Assembly: GCF_001264245.1 (NCBI RefSeq)
Contig: NZ_CP011339.1
Span: 1,426,001 to 1,490,000 of the forward strand
From: Microcystis panniformis FACHB-1757
GTDB lineage: Bacteria; Cyanobacteriota; Cyanobacteriia; Cyanobacteriales; Microcystaceae
Length of the DNA stretch: 64,000 nucleotides
Reading direction: 5' to 3'
Shown: piece by piece, positions 16,905-25,523 of the stretch
Layout: each line of letters begins with the position of its first letter
How positions within the stretch are numbered: the first letter of the stretch is position 1
Notes under the pieces: model-generated
Told to the model about the DNA's origin: nothing
The model's input: only the letters and a program-made list of their open reading frames with translations
The model's database searches: none
Program-made: the position numbers and the translations under genes

Positions 16905-17741
16905 TCACCTTGAGGCACTTTTGGCTATGAGATAATTAATGTATGCTGAACAAACCGAAAGCATAAATACCGCATCATCTTTTGTTACGGCGCTATGATC
17001 AGTCAGTGCATGGCGTATTCCCGATTCATCGCTTGTGTATCCATATAACTTGGACAAAGCCTCCTTTAGGACAGGATGAAGATACCCCATTTCTTCAATT
17101 TTCTTGATTGATTTCCCAAGTGTAGCTTTTGGATCACCCGTAAAGTCTCTACAGGCAGATTCAACCGCAGATATAGATTCTTTTATTGAATTACGATAAT
17201 CTGGGTCTTCTCTATCGTAAAGAAATCTAACGGATGTTGTTATATGCGTGGCAGCACCAGCAAACTGATTTTGGTTTGCCGCATTTTCAATAGAATCTCT
17301 TGTATGTTCATCAATTAAGTCTGCCACCTTTCCATCAACAATTCTATAGCCACAGTTGTCTCGTTCCATAACACTGTTCATAAATTCGGTCATACTCCTA
17401 ACTATGTTTTCGTCCTTTTCGTCAAAAGAAGATATCAGGCATTCGATGAAATCGTAAACCTCGTTCCACTTAAACTGGAAAAAGCGCTCACGGATAAATT
17501 CAACAAGTTTAGGCCAAGAAGTTGGGCATTCATCAAGTGGCATCTTAAAATAATTATGCCATAACCGCCTTAAGACAATCTCATGGCGACAATTGCCTTT
17601 CTGGACGTAGTACAAAGAACCCGGTTCTACAAATTTTAATGATATAGCAGACCATAACCCATTACGCAATCCCCTATCCATAGAATCTATCTGGACAGGA
17701 ACCTCCGTCGGTTGAATATTTTTTCGTTGTGAAAATGTCAT
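16905..17741 (-). CDS. AbiJ N-terminal-domain (NTD4-type) protein, putative abortive-infection factor
   Basis: 278-residue soluble protein. The N-terminal FSQRKNIQPTEVPVQIDSMD segment and the following DRGLRNGLWSAI match the AbiJ_NTD4 type as I recall it; AbiJ proteins act in phage abortive infection. The C-terminal half (about 165-275: TTSVRFLYDREDPDYRNSIK, AVESACRDFTGD, KLYGYTSDESGIRHALTDHS) resembles HEPN-like helical domains and contains an RHAL.DH stretch, which could be an RxxxxH-type RNase site. It lies alone, convergent with cdd, at the start of a block of toxin-antitoxin genes. The domain assignment is by recall; the nuclease idea is inference. Confidence 0.72.
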   Translation of the reverse strand: MTFSQRKNIQPTEVPVQIDSMDRGLRNGLWSAISLKFVEPGSLYYVQKGNCRHEIVLRRLWHNYFKMPLDECPTSWPKLVEFIRERFFQFKWNEVYDFIECLISSFDEKDENIVRSMTEFMNSVMERDNCGYRIVDGKVADLIDEHTRDSIENAANQNQFAGAATHITTSVRFLYDREDPDYRNSIKESISAVESACRDFTGDPKATLGKSIKKIEEMGYLHPVLKEALSKLYGYTSDESGIRHALTDHSAVTKDDAVFMLSVCSAYINYLIAKSASR

Positions 17742-18162
17742 TGTGTTCTTTTTGGATAATTTTGTCCCCTAACTATTAATTCAATTATAGCAATTCTCAT
17801 CCTGTTGAAGTACCAAGTCTCTTGTTTGAGAAAACAGGGAACAGAGAAAAAGGAGTGAGAAATCAATAGTTTAAGTGAGGTTATATCATGATACTGGTAA
17901 ACTCTCTGGGTAGATTAAAAAGACAGGGTGAGCGTATCTCAAACGCTATTGACAATTGGCCAATTTTGTGAGTCGCTTGCTGTGTAGGCATTTCAAGTAA
18001 TACCAGTCAATCATAAAAGTTACGAACTCGACCCATTTGGTCGATTATTGCTTAACAATTGAGATGGCAAATTATAAGCAAATATGCCTGAATTGTCCTC
18101 TGGGTAAGCAACCTCAATAAACTTCATTTTGTCAAGGATTGTCAAGATGCACTTACCCTAGA
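17742..18162. other. Intergenic region without a recognised gene
   Basis: 420 bp, A/T-rich. A 27-codon frame starts at ATG 17889 (MILVNSLGRLKRQ...) but has no support. A small TTGACAATTGGCCAATTTTG palindromic patch lies at 17950-17969. I see no mobile-element ends here. Confidence 0.5.
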
Positions 18163-18582
18163 TTAGAGAAACCAATTTTCAATCACTAAACCCTGAAAAT
18201 CTTTAAAATCGTCAACATTATTGGTAACTAAAGTCAAATTGTTGGTAAAAGCAATAGACGCTATTTGAGCATCGACAAAGGCAGGACTCTTACCAACTTT
18301 AGATAAGCTTGCCCTTTCCCGTGCGTGATATTGGGCTGATTTTAAGTCATAATCGAATAAAGGTAGATTGGCTAAAATAACATTATTTACATAATCTTCT
18401 AGGTCTTGGCGTTTTTTGGACAAAGGAAGTCGAAAACAACCAAATAATAGCTCATGGATAACCAGAGTAGCTGTGGCTATTTCCCGTTTAGATAACCTGA
18501 GCTTTGTCATGACCTTCTGATTAGGTTGAGGTCGTTTAGCCTCTGACAAAACATTAGTATCTAGTAAATACTTGAGAGTCAT
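18163..18582 (-). CDS. vapC: VapC-type PIN-domain toxin
   Basis: Predicted Mg2+-dependent ribonuclease toxin. The 139-residue protein shows the PIN acidic residues: LLDTNVLSEAKRP near residues 6-18 (D8), HELLFGCFRLP (E at about 44), FVDAQIASIAFTNNLTLVTN (D at about 103) and NVDDFKDF (D at about 123). Its ATG overlaps the stop of the upstream antitoxin (TTATGA), showing translational coupling. Confidence 0.9.
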   Translation of the reverse strand: MTLKYLLDTNVLSEAKRPQPNQKVMTKLRLSKREIATATLVIHELLFGCFRLPLSKKRQDLEDYVNNVILANLPLFDYDLKSAQYHARERASLSKVGKSPAFVDAQIASIAFTNNLTLVTNNVDDFKDFQGLVIENWFL

Positions 18583-18794
18583 AAATGAACATCTCTCCCC
18601 GTTGACTTGTCCCGTAAATTATCAAAAGTATCATCATCAAGACTTGCCAAATCTACCCTTTGCCTAAAATCTTGCAAGGCTGACCAAAAATCATTAACCT
18701 CTCTAATCTCTACTAATATCTCTTCATTATCGGGAAAATCAACTTCCTCTAATAACTCAATAATTTTGCCTTTTTTAATTCCTTTAACTAACAT
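18579..18794 (-). CDS. VapB-like antitoxin
   Basis: Cognate antitoxin of the downstream PIN toxin. I choose ATG 18794 (71 residues, MLVKGIKKGKIIELLEEVDF...) because a strong AGAAGGAG lies 8 nt before it and the N-terminus then looks like the VapB family of short beta-strand DNA-binding proteins; the acidic C-terminal half (FWSALQDFRQRVDLASLDDD) is the part that would wrap the toxin. The same frame stays open upstream to 18935, where it encodes a BrnT-like fragment, so a fused 118-residue product cannot be excluded. Confidence 0.78.
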   Translation of the reverse strand: MLVKGIKKGKIIELLEEVDFPDNEEILVEIREVNDFWSALQDFRQRVDLASLDDDTFDNLRDKSTGRDVHL

Positions 18795-18935
18795 AATATC
18801 AACTCCTTCTAAATGATCTGTATCGTAGAATTCAACATAGAGATAATCATCAAAAATAGTTTTTGCTTCCTCAATTGAGACTTCGTGCTTTGATAGATTG
18901 CGTTCTGCCTTATTTTTATCCCAGTCAAACTGCAT
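18795..18935 (-). pseudogene. BrnT-like toxin fragment fused in frame to the VapB-like antitoxin
   Basis: Forty-seven codons encode FDWDKNKAERNLSKHEVSIE and EEAKTIFDDYLYVEFYD, the diagnostic N-terminal half of BrnT-family RNase toxins, then the sequence changes to the ribosome-binding region of the vapB-like gene. Full BrnT is about 90 residues, so the C-terminal catalytic part is missing. No BrnA-like antitoxin gene follows. Confidence 0.65.
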
Positions 18936-18994
18936 AAAGCCATTATACTGCTACTCACTGAAACTGATGGCACATTTTTGATATGTTTTGTCTA

Positions 18995-19345
18995 TTACTT
19001 GAACGGGATATATTCAACTGTATTGAGCCATTCGTCAGGTTCAGAAGCCTTAGCAATCAATTCTAAATCCTTGACAAATTGACCAATAGTGCCTCCAAGT
19101 TGATGACCAAAAATTAAACCTGAAAACGGTTTGCCTGTTAGTTGCCAAGTTTCCGCTAAAACTCTAAAGCGAATGTCTTGGGTAAAGAGAATGCGCTTAA
19201 GCTCAGTTACTCTTAGCAAAAGTTGATCATCAGGTAGTTGTTCGGTTCCGTCTTCAAATGCTGTTAATACATCTATGCCTCGGCGACGCAACTGTTCGGT
19301 AATTGCTTGGGGAACATGAACATCCATGTACAAGGCAATAGTCAT
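18995..19345 (-). CDS. DUF5615 PIN-like toxin
   Basis: 116-residue PIN-like protein: IALYMDVHVPQAITEQLRRR near the N-terminus and RILFTQDIRFRVLAETW (about 51-67) carry the acidic residues typical of DUF5615. In cyanobacteria this domain is regularly encoded next to DUF433, as here, and the pairs are thought to be VapBC-like toxin-antitoxin modules. Its ATG directly abuts the stop of the DUF433 gene. Confidence 0.82.
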   Translation of the reverse strand: MTIALYMDVHVPQAITEQLRRRGIDVLTAFEDGTEQLPDDQLLLRVTELKRILFTQDIRFRVLAETWQLTGKPFSGLIFGHQLGGTIGQFVKDLELIAKASEPDEWLNTVEYIPFK

Positions 19346-19660
19346 TTACAGTAGCCCTTTTGCTTTCATACGAATATAAAAAGGCGACTTGGCAGCTTGA
19401 TGAGTCATATTTTCTTGTACTTGTTGCCATTCCAGGGTGATTTCTTGGTCAATTTCTTCTTGATGGTCAAAATAGTAACCCATGGCTGCATGAGCTTCGG
19501 CTAGGGTTAAATAAAGGTGTTGACGACAGATTTCTTCTACGGACCAACCATAGGCGATGTAGTCCATGACAATTTGAGCAACCCGGATACGCGGTAATCT
19601 TTGTAAATGTGCGGGTTGGTCGTCACTTTTTTCTATGTGTGGATAGGTTAGAGCTAACAT
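19346..19660 (-). CDS. DUF433 antitoxin
   Basis: 104-residue partner of the DUF5615 toxin. LPRIRVAQIVMDYIAYGWSV and EEICRQHLYLTLAEAHAAMG (about residues 23-62) are the winged-helix DUF433 motif, in which a repeat of the 'waiting helix' recognises its own promoter. The C-terminal MTHQAAKSPFYIRMKAKGLL tail is probably the toxin-binding part. Same orientation, no gap to the toxin gene. Confidence 0.82.
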   Translation of the reverse strand: MLALTYPHIEKSDDQPAHLQRLPRIRVAQIVMDYIAYGWSVEEICRQHLYLTLAEAHAAMGYYFDHQEEIDQEITLEWQQVQENMTHQAAKSPFYIRMKAKGLL

Positions 19661-20024
19661 AGGGCCTCTAGTTAATTGACTTGACCTATTCTAACAGTTT
19701 TAGGTGTTGCTGAATCAAGATATGAATGCCAATTGTGCATCCCATCCAAAAGTTATAGTCATTTCAGATAAGTCTGATACATTAGACCGTTAGGTGAGGA
19801 GTCAGACTTCGCACTGAACAGATGCGATCGCTATTATTCTCGTTTCTGATGGCCGAAGATTTCTTCAGTCTGTTATAATGGGTGTGTAATTCTGGATCAG
19901 ATCAATTTGGTTAGACAGAAATATCGCAATATGTCCCAATTCAGATTAGGGCTGGCAGTATCATACAATCACCAAAGTTGATCAATTAAGTTAAACTAAT
20001 TTAGTAACCCTATGGAAGTCAATT
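19661..20024. other. Intergenic region with an IS630-end-like fragment
   Basis: Contains TAGTCATTTCAGATAAGTCT at about 19756-19775, resembling the outer end of the IS630 element at 48576 (TAGTCATTTCAAATAAGTGT), as an isolated end without transposase. The remainder is the probable leader of the GTPase gene. Confidence 0.5.
19872..19880 (+). promoter_or_regulatory. Possible extended -10 promoter for the GTPase pair
   Basis: TGTTATAAT carries a perfect TATAAT with an upstream TGn, about 145 bp before the GTPase start. No good -35 box is seen at the usual distance. Confidence 0.35.
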
Positions 20025-20861
20025 ATGTTTGTTGAAACCATTGAGGCAATTGGTACAGGCGTAGGCGTAATTGAGATTTCGGAGAAACTATTTCCCACAT
20101 TTAAGAGAATTTTTGATTTATTGAAGAATGGAGAATTAAAAATTGCAATTTTTGGTGCTGGTGGCACGGGTAAAAGCACCCTCGGTAAGCTATTATCGGG
20201 TGAGTTTGAGTTAAGCGGTCTCCTGCAAACTTATCAAGAGTCAATATCAATTGAACAGTACAAGCTGGAAAGTAATAAGATTGGCTCAGTAATAGTTGCC
20301 CCCGGCCAAAAGCGTCGAGAAGATACTTGGGATGATCTTTTAAGAACTTTGGTCGGTGGAAAAATTAAGCTAATTATTCATGTGGTGTCATGGGGTTATC
20401 ACTCCTTTGGAGAGTTTAGCTATACTCAGCACCGGCTGTATCAAAGTGGTATGACTTTAGAGGAGTTTCTAAGAGAATATGCGGCAGTTTGTCGTAATCG
20501 GGAGTTAGATGTTTTAAGAAGAATAGAGCCACATTTATCAATTGCTGATCAAAGAAAAACCGTAGTAATTACTTTAGTTACCAAGCAGGATCTATGGTGG
20601 AACAACAGGTTAGAGGTTAATAAACACTATGTTGAGGGAGCCTATGAACAACTTATCCAAAATATTCGTAATCAGCGAGGAGCAAACAATTTTATTCATG
20701 AATATCGCTCTACTTCATTAGTAATGGAAAACTTTCTTTCAGGAGATAATGAGTTACTGATACCAACTACCCAAGGTTATGATCAACGATTAAAAGTTGC
20801 CAATTTTAGGTATTTTCTTAATGCGATCGAGTCTCTTTTTCAAATCTCATTGAGCGTTTAG
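20025..20861 (+). CDS. P-loop GTPase-like protein of unknown role
   Basis: 278 residues. An amphipathic N-terminal region precedes IAIFGAGGTGKSTLGKLLSG, with Walker A at residues 44-52. VIVAPGQ at 89-95 sits where a G3 DxxG is expected but lacks the aspartate, and VTKQD at 185-189 is a G4-like specificity motif. There are no membrane helices. It is followed 13 bp later by a gene for a two-helix membrane protein in the same direction, so the two most likely act together at a membrane. I do not recognise a named family; small GTPases of this type occur in conflict systems and in cell-envelope functions. Confidence 0.7.
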   Translation: MFVETIEAIGTGVGVIEISEKLFPTFKRIFDLLKNGELKIAIFGAGGTGKSTLGKLLSGEFELSGLLQTYQESISIEQYKLESNKIGSVIVAPGQKRREDTWDDLLRTLVGGKIKLIIHVVSWGYHSFGEFSYTQHRLYQSGMTLEEFLREYAAVCRNRELDVLRRIEPHLSIADQRKTVVITLVTKQDLWWNNRLEVNKHYVEGAYEQLIQNIRNQRGANNFIHEYRSTSLVMENFLSGDNELLIPTTQGYDQRLKVANFRYFLNAIESLFQISLSV

Positions 20862-20874
20862 GAGAAGTAAGCTA

Positions 20875-21336
20875 ATGGCTATTTTTGATCAGGAAGACAG
20901 AAAGCTGATTATCTCTTTGTTAAATGAATACTCTGAGAAGCTTCTTAATATATGCGAACAAATAGATAGGCAGCAAAGAAACTTCGATTTTTTATGGTTG
21001 CTGTTAACATTTACCTGGACGATGGGTGTTTATTGGTTATTTTCTACAAAAATAATTACAATTATTACAATTCTTATAATAACTATCGTTTCGCAATCAT
21101 TCATAATTTACATTTATTTTGGAATACAACAGCCAAGGCTAGAATTACTACAAAGAAAAGCTTCAATAATATCTGCAAAACTTGAGAAAGTTATACGGGC
21201 TGCCTCTCAAGCTCAGGAACATACTACCATGGCAGGAGGTTTTTTCGGCAATCTTGAAGTAGATTTGCGTTTATCAGATGCAGAATATGCTCTACAGCAC
21301 TACAATAATCTGGTCAAAAAAAGAAAATTCTTTTGA
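20875..21336 (+). CDS. Two-helix membrane protein paired with the GTPase
   Basis: 153 residues. A charged coiled-coil-like N-terminus (about residues 4-37) is followed by two adjacent membrane helices, about 38-57 (FLWLLLTFTWTMGVYWLF) and 60-84 (KIITIITILIITIVSQSFII), and a second helical cytoplasmic segment to the end, containing LELLQRKASIISAKLEKVIR. GGTTTTTTCGGCAATCTTGA-type composition gives a glycine-rich AGGFFGNLEVDLRLSDAEYA near 125. No family recognised. The 13-bp spacing and GGAGAAG before its ATG point to an operon with the GTPase. Confidence 0.65.
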   Translation: MAIFDQEDRKLIISLLNEYSEKLLNICEQIDRQQRNFDFLWLLLTFTWTMGVYWLFSTKIITIITILIITIVSQSFIIYIYFGIQQPRLELLQRKASIISAKLEKVIRAASQAQEHTTMAGGFFGNLEVDLRLSDAEYALQHYNNLVKKRKFF

Positions 21337-21347
21337 TATTTATAAGC

Positions 21348-22610
21348 TCAATTATCTCCTCCCGTAGCGACATTTTTAAATCTTTCTTGGGCAGCAGAAA
21401 AAGCCTCTTTCATCACCCTTTGAATCCTCTTAGGATCGGGTTTTTTACCCCCCATTAAATCGCCAAAATAGACACAAGCACCCTCTCCTAGGGCCCAGGT
21501 ATAGGCAGCGGACCAAGAAGCGGCGATGACACTGCCAAAACCGGGGATAAATTTCACCAATTCCCGACCGATGGCCTGGGCCAAAAAGCCACCAGCGATC
21601 GCACTGACAATTCCACCGGCTTGGGATGGGGTTAAGACTTGACCGTATAATTTACCTAAAACCCCCACCATTGACACTTGTAGGGCGGTTAACACGGGCA
21701 TAGTCGCGAAGGGTAAGGGAATCGCCGCCAAGGTTCCCGCTATGACGGAAAAGGCTAACATATAGCGTCGGGCCACGTCCCGATAGAGATGGCCTAATTT
21801 ATCGCTGGTTTCCCGATCTAAAAGTTGGTGGATGGTGTTAGCCTCGGCTTTTGGCAATAAATCAGCTAAATTGTCTCTAAATGCCTCTAAACCGTAAAAA
21901 ACGGGGTTGTAACCGTCTTCCTCTAGGGTGAAATCGACTACCACAGAATTGTCATATAAATCCTTAAAAGTTTCTTTAATTTCTTGATAGGCACGATTGA
22001 TATCCTCGAAATCGGGAGGATAAGGGGGATGATCAACGGTATTAGGAGGATAAAGCTGATGAAGGCAGGTGACAGCCAGTAAACAGGGTATTTTAGGATA
22101 TTTTTGCCGCAGTTGCTTGGTAATTTCCAGAAGGCTATCGGTGGCAAAATCATCAATTTTTACCGTCACGATAAAAACTTGGGCGCGTCCCGTGTTTTCG
22201 GCTAAATCTGCTAATAATTCCGCGATTATCGTCTCTGTGTGTTGATAGGCATCCCCTAACCCCACCGTATCGGTAAAAATCAACAGGGGTAAATCTTCTG
22301 CGGGGTAGGTGTAGCGCTGGGTGTTTTGGGTGTGGGGACGGAAACCTTGCCCGACGATTTCCGCCGAAACTCCCGTTATTCCCCGAATAATCGAACTTTT
22401 TCCCGTTTGGGGTTTACCGATTAACAGCGCCTCGGTGGTGGGTAATTCTTGACGGACTTTTTCTAAAATTTCCGCCACTTGAGTGTCACTAACACTAAAC
22501 CACTGGAGGACAGTATTAGTCAACTGGTCGATGGGGAGTCTTTTCATCACTTCCCCCGTGAGACTATTCCAAGTATTGACCAAAGAATCAATGGGCAGTT
22601 TATTAGTCAT
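21348..22610 (-). CDS. GTPase with DUF697-like membrane domain
   Basis: 420 residues. Walker A GKPQTGKS at 65-72, G3 DTVGLGD at 114-120 and a degenerate G4-like stretch (LLAVTCLHQL) form a translation-factor-class G domain. The C-terminal half has three or four hydrophobic segments, about 286-308, 322-345 and 352-375, with GLY-rich GGIVSAIAGGFLAQAIGREL, as in DUF697 proteins. Family members are membrane-bound GTPases of unknown role in cyanobacteria. The gene is convergent with the preceding GTPase pair (11 bp gap) and may be unrelated to it. Confidence 0.8.
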   Translation of the reverse strand: MTNKLPIDSLVNTWNSLTGEVMKRLPIDQLTNTVLQWFSVSDTQVAEILEKVRQELPTTEALLIGKPQTGKSSIIRGITGVSAEIVGQGFRPHTQNTQRYTYPAEDLPLLIFTDTVGLGDAYQHTETIIAELLADLAENTGRAQVFIVTVKIDDFATDSLLEITKQLRQKYPKIPCLLAVTCLHQLYPPNTVDHPPYPPDFEDINRAYQEIKETFKDLYDNSVVVDFTLEEDGYNPVFYGLEAFRDNLADLLPKAEANTIHQLLDRETSDKLGHLYRDVARRYMLAFSVIAGTLAAIPLPFATMPVLTALQVSMVGVLGKLYGQVLTPSQAGGIVSAIAGGFLAQAIGRELVKFIPGFGSVIAASWSAAYTWALGEGACVYFGDLMGGKKPDPKRIQRVMKEAFSAAQERFKNVATGGDN

Positions 22611-22668
22611 GGGGATTAGAAGGGTTTATGATAACTAAAATAGAGATTTTCAGCGATAGAATCAGACG

Positions 22669-23844
22669 ATGACAAAAGCCGCAATAACTCCGCAAGATTT
22701 ATCATGGCCTTTTTGGCCAATTGTACCACTTTATCCCTACGGTCAAAGACGGACAATTCGCAAAGAAGTGGTGAAAGATACGCTCTGGACATTTGAGCAA
22801 TTGCAGGGTATTTTCTATGTGGTCGTGCCGATTCGCATGACGGTAATTAAGTTAGCATCTGGGGGTTTATTTGTTTATGCACCAGTGGCCCCGACTCCTG
22901 AATGTATTCGCTTAATGCGTGAGTTGGAAAGTGAACACGGGGAAGTTAAATATATTATTTTGCCGACGATTTCTGGGATTGAACATAAGGTTTTTGTGGG
23001 TCCTTTTGCCCGTTATTTTCCTAAGGCTATAGTTTATGTTGCTCCTAATCAATGGAGTTTTCCTCTTAATTTACCTTTGAGTTGGTTGGGTTTACCAGCA
23101 AAACGAACGGAAATTTTACCTGCTGACTCGGCAACTACTCCTTTAGGAAAAGATTTTAGTTATGAAATTTTACCCGCAATCGATCTGAATGTGGGATACT
23201 TCTCGGAGGTGGCTTTTTTTCATCACTACTCTCAAACTCTGCTGCTGACTGATGGCATTATTTCTATCCCAGAAAATCCCCCCGCTATTTTAGAATTAGA
23301 CCCCTATCCGCTGCTGTTTCACGCTAAAAATACGGCTAAGGATTTGGTGGAGGATACCCCAGAAAATCGCCGTCGGGGTTGGCAAAGAATTTGTCTTTTT
23401 GCTCTTTATTTTCAACCTCCTGTTTTAGCTGTTCCCAATTGGATTAAGGTCTTTCGAGATGCTTTTACTGCTAAGGAAAAGAGTAAAAAAGCCTATTTTG
23501 GTTTATTCCCTTTTCAATGGGGTGATGATTGGCAAAGGACTTTTTTAAATTTGCGTCGCGAGGGGAGGTTAATAGTAGCCCCAATTTTGCAAACTTTGAT
23601 TCTTAATCGCACTACTGACGAGGTTAGTCAATGGGTTGATAGAATTTCTCAATGGCCGATTAAACAGGTTATTCCTTGTCATTTTGCTAGTCCGATTCAA
23701 GCTGATAGTCAAGAGTTTCAGCAGGCTTTTTCTTTCTTGTTAAAAGATTCTTATTTACCTAAAGATGACTTGGAATGTTTAGAAAGTATTGATAGTTTTT
23801 TAGTGCGTTGGCGATTGACTCCTCCTCCTGATAAAAAATTGTAA
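22669..23844 (+). CDS. DUF4336 domain protein
   Basis: 391 residues. The DUF4336 family is metallo-beta-lactamase-like and common in cyanobacteria and plants. Typical blocks are SWPFWPIVPLYPYGQRRTIR near residue 13-32, VRIMTVIKLASGGLFVYAPV near 52-72, YIILPTISGIEHKVFVGPFA near 102-121 and IKQVIPCHFASPI near 339. No signal peptide is present. Metal-binding histidines H110 and H341 (approximate) are candidates. Function unknown. It begins 58 bp after the divergent GTPase-DUF697 gene. Confidence 0.83.
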   Translation: MTKAAITPQDLSWPFWPIVPLYPYGQRRTIRKEVVKDTLWTFEQLQGIFYVVVPIRMTVIKLASGGLFVYAPVAPTPECIRLMRELESEHGEVKYIILPTISGIEHKVFVGPFARYFPKAIVYVAPNQWSFPLNLPLSWLGLPAKRTEILPADSATTPLGKDFSYEILPAIDLNVGYFSEVAFFHHYSQTLLLTDGIISIPENPPAILELDPYPLLFHAKNTAKDLVEDTPENRRRGWQRICLFALYFQPPVLAVPNWIKVFRDAFTAKEKSKKAYFGLFPFQWGDDWQRTFLNLRREGRLIVAPILQTLILNRTTDEVSQWVDRISQWPIKQVIPCHFASPIQADSQEFQQAFSFLLKDSYLPKDDLECLESIDSFLVRWRLTPPPDKKL

Positions 23845-23902
23845 TTTATGGCTAAGAACTGCTATAATATATGCAGTTGTTAGTTGATTGCTAATTAAGG
23901 TT

Positions 23903-24148
23903 ATGCAAATTCCCGAAAATCCCAGTAATGATGACATCAGAGAAGCGTTGATTCAATTGCGAGAAGAACTTGGTCAAAAAGTTGACCGATTAGAATATAA
24001 ATTTGATGCCTATCAAAAAGGTACAGATGGTATGGTGAGAATGGCTACTACTATCATCATTGCCACCGCTTCCGTGGTGGTTTTATCTAGTCTTAGTCCT
24101 GCGGTGACAGCAATTATCACCGCTTTATATTCTGCTAATGCTCATTAA
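23903..24148 (+). CDS. Small membrane protein with a short coiled coil
   Basis: 81 residues from ATG 23903, chosen because TTAAGG lies 7 nt upstream; an earlier TTG would add five residues. MQIPENPSNDDIREALIQLR and EELGQKVDRLEYKFDAYQKG form a heptad-like helix, then VRMATTIIIATASVVVLSSL is a membrane segment at about 46-68. It looks like a small hemolysin-XhlA-like or tethering protein, but I do not assign a family. Confidence 0.6.
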   Translation: MQIPENPSNDDIREALIQLREELGQKVDRLEYKFDAYQKGTDGMVRMATTIIIATASVVVLSSLSPAVTAIITALYSANAH

Positions 24149-24179
24149 TTAATTTATCGCTAAATTCTGGTGCGTTAGG

Positions 24180-25316
24180 CTACCTTTCCTGAATTTTTAC
24201 CCGTTGGTTTAATTGATTCATAGCCAGAGAAATCACCAGATTAAAGAATAAATAGGTGGCCATAACTACTATTAACATCTCTACAGCTTTTCCTGTTTGA
24301 TTAGCGATGGTACTAGAGATAGCATAAATATCATTATAACCGATAGCGATCGCTAAACTAGAGTTTTTAACAAGGTTTAAACATTCATTAGTTAAAGGAG
24401 GAATAATCACCGGCAAAGCTTGGGGAAAAATTACTAATCTCATCACTAATAAAGGTTTTAATCCCAAGGCTTTAGCTGCCTCCCATTGTCCCCGATTAAC
24501 CGATTGAATCCCTCCCCGTACCGTTTCCGCAATAAAGGCAGCTGTATAAACAGTTAAACCGATTAGGAGAGTAGCAAACTCAGAAGAAAGATGTAAACCG
24601 AAGTCAATATTTTGATTAAGAGGATTAACTTGGGGACTTTGCCATTGTAAACCCCAGATTAGAGGAATTATAACTAGGATTAGTAGGCTAGTTAGACATA
24701 AACCAAGTTTATTTTTTAGGTATAAAAATACTGAGATAATTATTCCTAAAATCATTATAGCTAAGGCTAACCATGTCCTGAAACTATTGGCAGGAAAAGG
24801 TAAATAGACTCCTGAGTTATTTAAAAATACCCTGCCAAAAAACTCTAGAGAGTCCTCAATTTTCGGCAGTTTCAGAAACACAGCAAAATACCAGAAAAAT
24901 AATTGTAATAATAAAGGAGTATTGCGAATAGTTTCCACATAAATTGTTGCTAACTGACGAATTAACCAATTATCCGACAAGCGACCTAACCCGATGACTA
25001 TTCCCAGACTAATCGCCAAAAATATGCCACTAATCATAATGCGGAGGGAATTAACTAATCCCACCAAAAGAGCGCGAAAATAGGTATCGGTGGGACTGTA
25101 GGCAATAGGAGAGTCACCAATCGCAAAAGAGGCTGGTCGGTCAGGATCAAAGAGAAAGCCAAAGCCAAAACTTAGGCGCAAACGTTGGAAATTAATCACT
25201 AAATTGCGGCCAAAAAACCAGAAAATTAGGCAGACAATTAGCAGAATAATTACCTGTAGAAAAATCTTCTGAAATCGCTCATCGTACCAAAAAGAATTTT
25301 TTTGAGGTAGAGTCAT
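24180..25316 (-). CDS. Amino-acid ABC transporter permease (BztB/NatG-like)
   Basis: 378-residue inner-membrane permease of the HisM/polar amino-acid family. About eight hydrophobic segments are seen (first at 15-35, then 80-110, 135-155, 175-200, 205-225, 235-262, 290-310, 335-360). The ABC-coupling EAA loop is visible as RGQWEAAKALGLKPLLVMRL at about 275-294, and ETIRNTPLLLQLFFWYFAVF is the usual family block. The extra N-terminal half is typical of BztB/AapQ/NatG. No binding protein, second permease or ATPase gene is adjacent, so partners must lie elsewhere. Confidence 0.87.
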   Translation of the reverse strand: MTLPQKNSFWYDERFQKIFLQVIILLIVCLIFWFFGRNLVINFQRLRLSFGFGFLFDPDRPASFAIGDSPIAYSPTDTYFRALLVGLVNSLRIMISGIFLAISLGIVIGLGRLSDNWLIRQLATIYVETIRNTPLLLQLFFWYFAVFLKLPKIEDSLEFFGRVFLNNSGVYLPFPANSFRTWLALAIMILGIIISVFLYLKNKLGLCLTSLLILVIIPLIWGLQWQSPQVNPLNQNIDFGLHLSSEFATLLIGLTVYTAAFIAETVRGGIQSVNRGQWEAAKALGLKPLLVMRLVIFPQALPVIIPPLTNECLNLVKNSSLAIAIGYNDIYAISSTIANQTGKAVEMLIVVMATYLFFNLVISLAMNQLNQRVKIQER

Positions 25317-25380
25317 ATTTATTAAGTAGCTGGTTCTAATTAAATCCCCCCTATATCCCCCCTTGATCCCCCTTGATAAG

Positions 25381-25408
25381 GTAGGGTTGATTCATGAATC
25401 AACCCTAC
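25381..25408. repeat. 28-bp perfect palindrome (second copy)
   Basis: Identical to 2199-2226. It follows CCCCCCTTGATCCCCCTTGA-type C/T-rich direct repeats and is followed at 25440 by GCCTACCTACTTA, the end of a MITE family A copy of which nothing else remains. Confidence 0.85.
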
Positions 25409-25480
25409 CCTTGATAACGGGGGTGTCTGATAATTTTTAACGCCTACCTACTTATATAGTCGAGAATTTTTCACAAAAGA

Positions 25481-25505
25481 AATCGGTGACTTTTGGCCAC
25501 CGATT
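25481..25505 (-). terminator. Terminator after psaK
   Basis: On the minus strand AATCGGTGG...CACCGATT forms an 8-9 bp stem, followed by TCTTTTGTG. It lies 19 bp after the psaK stop. Confidence 0.7.
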
Positions 25506-25523
25506 GAGAAAATCAAAACATAT

